Positions 1 to 11,000 of a stretch of DNA of 64,000 nt are shown in pieces. The notes below the pieces were generated by a model, which saw only the letters and a program-made list of their open reading frames with translations, searched no databases and was not told the origin of the DNA. Location: positions 13,486,657 to 13,550,656 of the forward strand of contig NC_080718.1 of the NCBI RefSeq assembly GCF_019097595.1. The letters run 5' to 3'. Source of the DNA: Hemibagrus wyckioides (taxonomy: Eukaryota; Chordata; Actinopteri; Siluriformes; Bagridae). The position numbers and the translations under genes are program-made. The stretch's first letter is position 1. Every line of letters starts with the position of its first letter.

Positions 1-101
1 ATGTATACCAAAATGCCAAAGTCTCTATACATTACTGGAGATTTAGTGGAAATAAGAGGCAAGAGTTACCAGAGAAGGCAAGTGAAAGTAATCTGACTTA
101 C

Positions 102-1825
102 ATAGATCAGGTCTTTACTATAACGAACCCGTACATTGTTCAGAAGGGTGGCTTCATTTAAGTACATAAGAGAGCCTTAAAATAAAGCAAAATATGATGA
201 AACATACAATCATATTAATGCAATAATCATGGCATATATCGTAATTCACTTCAATAGCCTGAATGTCACAACTTACAGTTGTCCTCTACATGTTTGTTGA
301 CATCATCCTCTGCTGGGAAGACTTGACTAATGGGAGCCAGGAAAGTCTGGAAATTCAGACATCATCAACAGCTTTTATTACCCTGCCCGCCTCCAGTAAA
401 ATACTAATGGTTTGGTAATTTCCCAGATTTTTTTGGAATACTTGAAATTAACTGAACAAGCACACAGAAAAGGACTGCTTCTCAGAAAAACTGCTATAAA
501 TATAGGGCATTTTCAGATATACATGTTAATTAATGGTTAGAACAATACTTCTTAAACTTATGTAACAGTGGTTTTATAAAATGACACCAGTGGGCTCCTG
601 AGTGGCACAAAAAAAAAACAATTGCAGGGAGATGAGGCCCTGCTCTATGGATGTTACTCTCCATACTACCCTTGTATCAGACAGAAGCTAGCTAACTGCG
701 GGCACTGGTGAGCTCACATATACGCAAGTTAGCATTAGCCCTCACCATCCCTGGCTGTTTGCGGTAACAGCTAGCTAGTGGTGGGATATAGTTTTGATAA
801 GAAATGAGAGAGGATGGATGGATGGATGGATGGATCTACTTAATGGATATCTGCTTAATAAACAGCACCATAATAATAAGGTTCTGAAAGAGAATCTTTA
901 AGGTATAGCACAGGGGACTTCTCAGACAGACAATGTGCATGCATCACAAGAGTACATTATATATGGAAGTCAACAGAAACATGCTGACCATTCCTTTTCT
1001 TTAAAAAAAAAATCAATAAATGTATGCGCTCAACCCAACCCATCTCAGTCCCATCACATAGATCTGAAAAAAGAAAAAGATTATGAGACTGCTTGAGGAT
1101 ACTACAATAGCAATGATACATGAGGGATGGAAAAAAAATCGAACTCTCTCATAGAACTGAGGCAAGGCTTAAAAAGTGTAATCAGTTTCATGCCTGTTAG
1201 TACAGTATATGTGCTAAAGTCAGCCTGTATTGCTGCAGCACAGCAGTACAGGCTGAGTCTCTAAGGGGGTGGCTAAAACCCAGGTGGCTTACTCTTCTAA
1301 TGAACTCAACCTGAGCGCAACATGAGCTGCACACCTGCTACAGGTAGGAGTCATTACTTATTAACTACCACTGCAAGTGACACCCTTACACAGCACAAGG
1401 CTGAACCAGTCTGCTCATTTGACTTGTTCCTTTATTCTGGATACTTCCTTAATAAAAACAAAAAATATTATACATTTATAGATGTTTCACGAATGATGCT
1501 GTTGTGAAAAATGCCCTCTATGGCACGTCTGGTATTTTTGCCTGTAGCATAGATAAGCAAGTAAAAGATTTAATATAACACAAAACTATTCAATGACTCC
1601 TAACAACACAATTTTATTTATATTTGCAGTACTTTGTGCACTACATGTCCATGATGAGTGAGTTAACAATCAATTAACCATGCTATATCTTTTTGTTTGC
1701 AGACTCACCTTGCCCCTCTGATTGAGTGGTTCAATACTTAGTGTGTCAGCACCGATGTCTACTATAATCCCCAGCTGGAACCCATCAGTTGGATGGGGTG
1801 CCCACACAGGCTTCCCATCATCCAT
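102..1825 (-). CDS. myo6: Unconventional myosin VI, N-terminal coding exons (partial)
   Basis: Myosin VI is the actin motor that walks toward the minus end; it serves endocytosis and hair-cell stereocilia. Three coding exons are visible. The first runs 1825 to 1709 and encodes 39 residues beginning [15 protein letters not shown] and ending LNQRGK before a GTGAGT donor. The second, 346 to 277, encodes [15 protein letters not shown] onward. The third, 175 to 102, encodes [13 protein letters not shown] through SKDLIY before GTAAGT. Phases join cleanly (0, 1, 0). The peptide matches the myosin VI SH3-like N-terminal subdomain and the start of the motor head. P-loop, reverse-gear insert and cargo domain lie beyond the left edge. 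A 5' UTR exon near 5741-5850 is inferred. Senp6 immediately upstream reproduces the human SENP6-MYO6 neighbourhood, which supports the call. The a/b paralogue cannot be decided. Confidence 0.93.
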
Positions 1826-4800
1826 TGCTTTCCACAGCTAGACACCAGCTCTACAGAGCATAGAAAGGGAGGGGGGGGAGTCAATTATTTTTATGTAGAA
1901 GTGAAATTAACAGCAAATTTGGATTACATAAACAAAGGCTACACACAGTACCTTTTTCCAGTAATAATAAAGATGCACATCACCAGGTAGTATAAAATAA
2001 AATAATGAAAGCACCATAAACAAAATTGCCAAATATTGTGGAACTGCAAGAAAATGGACATATTCTACAAGCACTACAATTAATTTCTACCAGAAAGAGC
2101 ACTTAACCAGCTCCAGAGACCAAAATAATACATTCCACTGTGAATGATATCTACCAGGAAATTTGTTGGTGAGGTGCCCACATCGCAGAGGTCAGTTATG
2201 CTCTAGAGGCCAGGTTGATCAATGCTCTCGTTTAAGTCCATAGCAAATGTTACCCTGATCCACATTCAGCGCTCCATGCTGGAGGCTTTTACCACATCCT
2301 CAAAGATTCCCATGGCTCAGTTCTCAATTTGTTAGGCATCACTTCACTCAGCATGTTAAATGACCTCATTGTCTGCTCTGCATAAACGGCATCTGTGCTA
2401 ATGGACTGAACCCTACACGGGCCCAGGAGAACAAAAGGTTTGGAGCAGTACATCTTCAGAAAGCCTCTGTTCTTCCCTATATGCCCCAGCAAAATGAACT
2501 GATTCTGAGCAGACGGACAGATAGACAAGACGCCTGAAAGAACAATGGAAACTTTAGATTTTAAATACAGTAAATAGTTTTTGATTCATCATTAGTTATA
2601 TGAGCTTAGGTAACATAATAATCTGTATGTAAATGCCGGCTTTAATACACTGTTACAGGAAATAATCAAATACTGCCGACATTTTATCTCTGACCTTATA
2701 AACAATCAATGGATTCCCAAAATAAATCCAAAACAACAACAAACATCTCTTTCTTAACCTGCACATACAACTGTGTAGTTACATATGTGGCATAGCATCA
2801 AGATAATGTTTTGTATCTTTAGTGTAGCTTTAAAAATAATCTACAATACATCACTCGACTTTAAGGACCAGTTCTAACCATATATTTCAAGGGACACCAC
2901 TCACACCTTCCCAGGTAAAGAAACATAATAAAGGTATAAACCATGTACCCTTAATGGCACCACCCAAAGAACAACCAAAAAAAAAGTACAGCTTGTTACC
3001 TTAAATTTCATTATTTTTATTCCATTAGCAAATTAGATCACTTTATCTTTATCTATATATGCAGAAAATGTTACTATATAACACAGTGGCCCTAAATACA
3101 GGCCCAAATGACAGTTTAACTCATAATCCTGCACTTTAGTACATGCACTATATCAGATGTGACACTAACTTGACAATTATTCTGTTGTTTGGTTTTAACA
3201 GAAGGAAGTGGGTAACAGTCGGCTGGTTTATTTGAATATGCTTGGAGACAAGACGGGTTCAAAGTTCATCAAGCATGAGGCATCGTGTTAAAGAAAAGGA
3301 ACCAGGTTCAACCTAAAGACGCTTTAAGTTACATCCAGCTATTTGACAACTGAAAAAGTCTTTCTACAACATAAGAACATTTGCAATACTACCTCTAGGG
3401 AAACAGTAAAATTTCATTCAAATTATTCTACTGTATCATTTGACTGTGCATGTGCCTGGGGAAAGCAAATGTCGAGGACTGGACAAAGCATGGATCAGTC
3501 CAACATATTTGCATATATATTTTATTTACGTTTTTGCGTATTTGCCTTGCTATTTTGCCTTTGTAGAAGGATATATGCTCATACAATAAATAAAAGTGGC
3601 ATGTTTTATGGCTGTATTCCTCGTAACTGGAGACAAGGATTGGAAAGAAAGATACAGCGTTTATTGAATATACAAACATCTAAAGAGTCCCTGCCCGTAC
3701 ACAGTAGTGCATTGGGACTGGGATCCTGTAAGACTCAGCAGAAAACCTAAACTAAAGAAAAGTTATATTCCTTGACATATTTGTGTACTGGATGTTGGAT
3801 TTTTGTCTGTGTACTTTCTTATGTTCACCCATTGTCTCTGTGGCTTTCTCTGGTTTTCTCCAACTGTCCAAACTACTTACTCTACTTACTCTGTAAGTAG
3901 AGTAGCTATTCCAAATAGACTCTAGGTGAAAGTGTGTGTGTGTGTGTGTGTGTGTGTGTCTGTGTGTGTGTACATGGTGCCCTGCAACAGACTGATGTCC
4001 CTTCCAGGATGTATGAGATAAGCTCTGGATTTACTGCAACCCTGACCAGGATACAGCAGTTATAAAAATGAATGCAAGAATGAGTGAGTGAGTGAGTGAG
4101 TGAGTGAGTGAGAAAGTGAGTGAGAAAGTGAGTGAGTAAAATGGTTTATTGTGTTAATGGTCATTGTGTTTTAAATTACTAATTTGTTTACACTATGGAA
4201 ACAGAACCAAATCAGTTTGTTATGGAGGTGGGTATTGAACAAAATTAACTTCAGAAGCAACTGGTCAAGAGTGCCTATGAAAGTGGGTGTCTTTGGTCAG
4301 AATTTTTGCAGGAGTGGGCTGGAGATGGAAACAGCATGTTTCTAAACCATACTTTTAAAAAGAAGCCAAATGGCCTCACAGACTGAACCTTATTATGCAA
4401 AGCCTCAAGTATCTCAAGTCTCAGTGGACTGAACAGGCAGCAATCTTCAAACTACTCTTAATGATGTCCATAAAGGATTTGTGAATTGTAAAGCAGTTTT
4501 AACATCACGAAACCATGCAGTATGGATTGCAGGGTTTTTTGTTTCCGTAACCAAATTGTTAAAAACAACACCACTTAAAGAACGCACTACGTTTCTACAT
4601 TTATAAGTCTATGTATAAGCATCAGTCCTGTTTAAGCTGACTAGCTGTCTATCGTAGCCACAGTTTTTCCATTTCCAGAGAACAAACCGAGGTAAAAGAA
4701 GACCCATATTGTCAGACACAAAACATCACAGTGACGCTCTCCGATATTACACAATCATTATAAGAAGCTCCAATCCATGTTTGACAGCTCTGCATGGACA

Positions 4801-5740
4801 GTGGGCATTAAACAGCTAACTTCTGCTTCAGCAAATAAACCCGTCAGCAAGCATGGTTACTGAGACGAGATGATGATGATGGGTTTGAATATTCCCTGGT
4901 GGATACACAATACAGCGGTTGCCATTGGAGACAGCGTGGGGTCAAAGGGCGAGAAAAAAAAAGTTTCCTGTCCACGCACATATGAAGCATCCTCCCCTCC
5001 TCCCCCCCCTCCCTAACTTCCTGCTCCATGCGCAGGCACGGGATATGGAAAACACATTGTGACAACCCAACAGGATGCACAGCTTTCAAGTCATTCCTAC
5101 TTCTTTCTATAATCAGGCAGTGAAATATATGAGAAAATATATTTAGATACGCTGCATTTTTTTTCCACAATATACATCCTATCATTGAAGATGATATTAT
5201 AAAATTATAAACAAAAAAAAAGCAACTCTCACAGATAATCCAATGCAATAACAGCAGTCTATTAATAGTAGCAATACAATCACACACAAGCTGACATTAG
5301 TGTATGTACCAAACAGCTTTACATACTTTTCCATAAATCCATCATAGCGCACATGATTCTTCGTCACTTTACTCCAATAATCATAATCTGTCGCGTTCTT
5401 TACATTATTTAGGGCACGCGCTCATCTGAAGAGCTACAACAACGGGTTACAATAACAACAACTCCTCTGACAGATCCGCGAGAGTGTATCAAAAGTTATC
5501 CCTAACTGTTTAGTTACTTATAACTATTATACACACAGCTTTCTTTTTCCATTAACTTCACATTTCGGCAAAGTAGCGGCCAAATAATCATATTAGCATG
5601 TTAGCTCCTTTCGCAGAGCAAGTATAATGAAATATTCGCCCAGCTTCAGCAGCGGTATTAGCTAGCCAGTTCTCGTTACACACACAGCTCAAGGGCACAG
5701 AGAACAGACGAGTAAGAGCATTATAAAACGACGTACTCAC
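1826..5740 (-). other. Presumed first intron of myo6
   Basis: This 3.9 kb stretch separates the inferred noncoding exon from the ATG exon. It holds a (TG)n run at 3932-3971, an imperfect (GTGA)n run at 4078-4137 and an unidentified short open frame at 2289-2528 on the minus strand. Otherwise it is AT-rich and I see no other gene in it. The exact acceptor of the ATG exon was not fixed; a CTAG about 15 bases upstream of the ATG is one candidate. Confidence 0.55.
2289..2528 (-). other. Unidentified 79-codon open frame inside myo6 intron
   Basis: An ATG-initiated frame of 79 codons has a fairly ordinary amino-acid mix (MSICPSAQNQFILLGHIG at the start). I do not recognise it. Just downstream, the other two frames show short protein-like stretches broken by stops, for example MGIFEDVVKASSMER. 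That is the pattern of a decayed retrocopy or transposon ORF. No splice signals tie it to myo6. It could also be a chance frame. Confidence 0.2.
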
Positions 5741-5900
5741 AATACAGCTTTGGGATGCGCTTTTTTGCGGTAAAAGGTGTTAAGTCCTGCTGTCAGATCT
5801 CTCTGACTTTTCTTTTCTCTTCTCTCTCTCTGGTTACGGATTTAACTCCTGAGTAGAGAACCCTCGGTGACGTCAGCGGGAAGCGCGTGGACCCGGCCGC
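5741..5900 (-). promoter_or_regulatory. myo6: myo6 promoter and noncoding first exon (predicted)
   Basis: The interval is locally CpG-enriched. A strong 5' splice site in minus orientation, GTGAGTACG, starts at 5740, so a 5' UTR exon would end at 5741. A perfect CRE, TGACGTCA, lies at 5868-5875, followed upstream by a GC-rich stretch to about 5925. A long pyrimidine run (TCTCTCTCTCT on plus) sits at 5818-5832. The transcription start is inferred, not seen. Senp6's 3' end is only about 1.3 kb upstream. Confidence 0.5.
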
Positions 5901-5925
5901 AGCACGACACCGGTCAGCTTTAAAC

Positions 5926-7128
5926 CATCTAAAGCGCAGTGCAATCAGGAAGTAAGTTGGAAAATACTGTAAATAATAGCAGTAAACCTCACTCCGTGGA
6001 CTAGGACTATACTCAAATATGGAATTCTGGCGTGAGCTCTCCCATCAGTTTTCAGTAAGGCTGCAGTGTTAAGGCGCGACTTCAGCGCGTGCAGGGTGAA
6101 GCGTTCGGCATCATCAGTTCAGCCGAAGGTGTGCCACAAATGCAAATGGGAGAGTCATGAATTTTTAAGCTGGCTGAAATGTAACACTTTTAGACGTATT
6201 CCTGAAGTAGAAATCCAATACTCTATTGAATAGCAACTCTGTAAATCTAATTAGGACACCTGATACGTGCCTCCATTTGCAACTGCCTCAGGTTACTAAG
6301 CAGTGGATGGCTGTAAAAAGGCGTCCTTTACGTGTTTACACTGGACCTTGTTTTTCCATGCTCCATGCGTCTCCCATTGGAGCTCAAAACAAAACAGATG
6401 TGTCTGACCGGTGTTATAGCAATTAAATATACACCAAGTTATTAGGTCATTACGCAACTGGAAGTACCAGCATCTTTGTTATATGTATTTCCGTTTGACC
6501 CTCCATGGTCTTGTGCAAATTTAACACGACTCTAAAACTCATGCCACTTTCTCATCAGTTTTTCAGCTCCACCCTGATTTTTTTTTTTACAATGAAGCGT
6601 GAATGAATGTTGAGGATAATCATAACAAGGAAGGGGAACTGGTCAGGGATAAAAGGTTTTCCACACAAGCATGCAAAACCTACAGAATAACCTATGAACT
6701 ACCTACAACAGGACTATAATGGCATTGATATTTATAATTTATCACCTTACAACTGATGTATAATGCTCTAAGAGGATACAAATTAAGGACATTATTAACT
6801 CATCATGTAATGTAACTGCATACAGACTGAGGTTACAATGCAAGAATATAATAATGAACATTCATCTGTTGCTAAAGATACAAAAACCTGGAATAGTGAA
6901 TCCTGGTTAATGCATTAGGGTCAAGTTACCACTTATTCCATAATGTTTGTCTACTTACAGAGCAGATAAATAGTTTTAAAGAGGCTAGGAATACTAATAA
7001 TAATTGATTTAAAAGCAACTACTCTTAACTTTAATATGTTTTTTTTAATGTACAAGAAAGAGCACCATGCGTGATTCAAATGAACCAAGGTAGAAGGATA
7101 ATGTGAAACAAAAGACTGAATTAAATAC
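5926..7128. other. Intergenic spacer between myo6 promoter and senp6 3' end
   Basis: About 1.2 kb of AT-rich sequence. No coding exon, repeat family or RNA gene is recognised. The short frames seen in it have no family resemblance. Confidence 0.5.
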
Positions 7129-7134
7129 TTTATT
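7129..7134 (-). terminator. senp6: Poly(A) signal candidate for senp6
   Basis: TTTATT on the plus strand is AATAAA on the minus strand, 150 bases downstream of the senp6 stop codon. It would give a very short 3' UTR. Later signals cannot be excluded. Confidence 0.45.
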
Positions 7135-7283
7135 TTGCTATATACTGTTTTCACAATCTTACAAACTAAATTGTTCTTTGTCTAAATACATTAAACAATA
7201 TTTTATCTTTCTAGACATTTGAGAGCTGAGCTGTCTGAATTGGGGTTACTTCTGCAATATCGAAGAGAATCTTTAGGTGGCAC

Positions 7284-8033
7284 TCATTCTCCTAGGTCAG
7301 CTTTCTGTTGCCGGTGGAGTCTAAGAATAAGCCTTTTGATTCTTTCCCGCTTTTTCTTTACAAGCGTCTGTGGAAACCAGTCCCTCAGATCCATGGCAGG
7401 ATAGAAAGTCCTTGGTGGGTTCTAGAAATAATATATTTAAAAAATAAAAACAGAGTTTCAAGTGAAGTCATATGACCTACAACACTGTTATTCTTTCAAG
7501 ACATTTTGCTGAGTCTACATGTCACACCTTCAATAATCTCACCACTAAATGAACAAAGATACAACCATATGTTGCATACTCACGGTGATGAAGCTTTCCA
7601 CATACTGCAAAACATAAACCCCACAGTCAGTATGATTATCCTGCTGTGGGACCTGCACACTCCATCCATTCATGGCTTGTTTCCCAAAACTCCACAATGA
7701 GCCCTTTCTCACTCTCCACTCCATCTCCAAATACCTTTTAATTTATGACACAATCACACAGGCATACATCATACCATTACACATGCAGTTAATTTGGACG
7801 ATATTTACGCACTCCCAATTCACATTATTAGGAACACATGTACAACTGCACATTCATGCAGTTAATAGATGGATTGATCAATAGATAGATAATTTATTCA
7901 TCCCAATGGGAAATCTACAACATAATTAACATCCAGCAGTATCCATAAACATAGATAATAAGGTAATAAATAAAAAAGAACATAAATAAATAACAAAAAC
8001 ATAGTTGTAAATTTCCCATTGGAATGAATAAAG

Positions 8034-8093
<60 letters not shown>

Positions 8094-11000
8094 AATAATA
8101 TGGCAGCAGTACATTCATGCTGATCTGAATGTTTTCAAACATCAGAATAAAAATAAATTGTGATCTCTGTGACTTTGATCATTCCATGTTTGTTGGTGTT
8201 TGAAGCTCTTGACCTGTACCTGCATGATTTTTTTGCACTGTGCTGCTGACTAGATGACCGTAGGTGTTCCAAATAAAGTGGACAGTAAGAGTACATGCAC
8301 ATGACGCTACAGGTGTGCTATGATACTGGGATACAGTGTGACCCTAAAAAAATATTTTGGAAGGTGTAGGTGCAAGAGGATATCAAGTCAAATGTGAAGC
8401 TCAATAGACAAAGAAATGCCATGTTGCATCATGTGAAAATATACTGGATGAGGCAGAATGTTTGCTTGGGAACATTTAGTATGTTCATTCAACTTATGGT
8501 TAGGGTCAACTTCTTTTGCAAGGATGCAGGAGCTGGATTTACTTACTCTTGTAGTACTTTCACCACTGTTGGTTTGCCACCAGAGTTGAGTGAGTCCATA
8601 ATGAGAATGCAGGGCCTAGATATACATTATAAAAAATAAAAAAAACACACACACACAAAATAAGGTGAATAGTATGCCAAAAATAAAGTCTGAGAAGAGA
8701 GAATATTGCTTTGTAACTGAAAGATAGACAGACAAGAGACCAGAGTGTCATACTCACCGTTTAAAAGCTGGATCACTTATTTTGCATTCACATCTGCTGG
8801 TCCCAGTATACTACAAAAAAAAAAAAAAAAAAGTTATTAAAAATGTACTAATAGAACTAGAAACTAATATCAGTTCATACATCTATAGAACCAAGATGAC
8901 CAAATTGTTTTAATTACCTCATTATCTAGTTCATCGTCCGAAACAAAGTTGAATCCCTCGTCCATTTCACCTATAACGAACACCATGCAATGACTGGAGG
9001 AGTTTAATGTTTCATACATAAACAAACATTTATTTTTGACTTTATGACTTATATTATCAGTTTGAAAGCAACTGTACCAACTCTGATGCAATTAGTTTTT
9101 TAATCAATTTGCTGTCATTGTGATGTGCCTTCCACCCTATTTTTTATTATTTATATATCTGAGTTAATGAATGGATATTTGGGTAACATGCTGTGAGATG
9201 GGGAAAATGAACCATAATGAAGTATCATTGTCCATCGCATTAAACGTGTGTGTGCAGTGTCACTTCTGGCTGTTCAGATGCTCTGGACATTTCTAACAGG
9301 GATTAAATAACCAGCACGGAGTTTATTGATACCTTCACATGCACTCCACTTTAAAACCTGCTCCGATGTTTGGTGTCTGTAGAAAAGTGACATTGGGTTT
9401 GAGCTGGGAGAAAACACTATGGGGTCCTCCTCCTTCTTGCTCTCATAAGGATCCATATTGGAGCAGTGTGAAGCTTGGCCCGGGAAGCAGATAACAGCCA
9501 GGTACCAGTGAGCGCTGAAATCAAATCAGAATTAGTTCATATTTAATAAATGACTGACACCAATATTAAAGTTAAAGGGAAAAATCAGAACTCACAACTG
9601 GTTAATCGGGACAAAAATGAAGTCCTTCTTGAAAAGATCCAAATGCCTGGTCCAGGTTTTCACCCGATTATGCCTCCTCTCTTGAATGCTGTGGGGAAGT
9701 TGACCGGCATAATAAATGCAAATACATAAGCATCAAATAATTGTAAAATTGTAGGGATTTTTAAGATACTTACGATAAACCTGTACTGTCCATATCCTCC
9801 TTCAGGTCAGTTTGAGTGAGACTCTTGTAGAAGAATGAACTGAACACGTGATACTTGTTGGCATCCTCCTTCTGTAACTTCTCACAGACCAAATATCTGA
9901 GAGACAAAAAATATACAGTAAAAGAAATGTTATCTTCTGTATATAAAAAAGGGAACCACACACACAGAGTTAACACTTACTTTAGATAGAAATCCATTAT
10001 CACATCATTTAGGTATTCACCCATGTTGAGACAGTTGAGGTCTTCTTCAGTAATGGAAAAGCCACCCTTAGCTGGGGGAGGTGGGTATATGACCAGTCTG
10101 GAAAACAAGAAATCTTCAGATCTTCTACCAGAAAGCACATCAAAGTAATAGTACCAACTGAAACCACTCACATTTTGGTTAACTGAATGTGTGAGGATGG
10201 ACGCTCTATCAGGTCATCTTCTTCTTCGCTGTCTGAGACATTCAGGGTTATGTCACTCTGAATGTCGGGAAAGAAGGGACCCGAGTACAACTCCTATCCC
10301 CAACACAAAGCAAAGAGAGAGACTGTATATTATCCTCCTGTTATCAAAAATTACACTTGGTCAGCTCCTGCTCACAAAACTAAAGAAATCACTTCTTTAA
10401 ATAGCAAGTTCACATTTCTATGACAGCTCACCTTCTGCAAATCTTTATGTGCCATTAGTCGGTCACTGGCTTCCTCACATGTGAGCGTGACACAGAAGTG
10501 ACTTAATTTCTTACGTCTACCAATTTCGGTAAATATTTCTTCTAGCGTGGCCTCCTCCAGAACGGTTGGCACACTCTCAAAGATAATGCTGAGGTATTTT
10601 TCTTCTTGATCTGTCAGAGGGAAAGAAGCGTTTTCTGAAATGGTCATAATTACACCGATTTTGGCTGAAGCTGCTATTTTTGCTTTAAAGAAATGCTTCG
10701 TCGTTGTTAAGGTAAATCACCTGCTATTGCATTTGGGAAAAAGCTCAGAAAATCTGTGTAGTCAAAATTCACTAAATTGAGCTGAGTGCATTTTTCTTTT
10801 CTGTCTAAAAAAACAAATGTATCATTTCACAATAAGTTTATCATCAGAGACAACAAAAATATAACATTAACAAACTATATTGTCAGATCAAGTTAGGGAG
10901 CAGAAATGCAGCAGAAACTGAAATGTGGAGGAAAAAAAAAAAACAAAACATTTGGCCACTAACTCTCACTCAGACACCCATCCCATGTCGTTATATCTGT

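Noticed and set aside
4844..5287. 147-codon minus-strand frame
   Set aside because: No family resemblance, composition like random AT-rich DNA, and no splice or promoter context; it lies in the inferred myo6 first intron.
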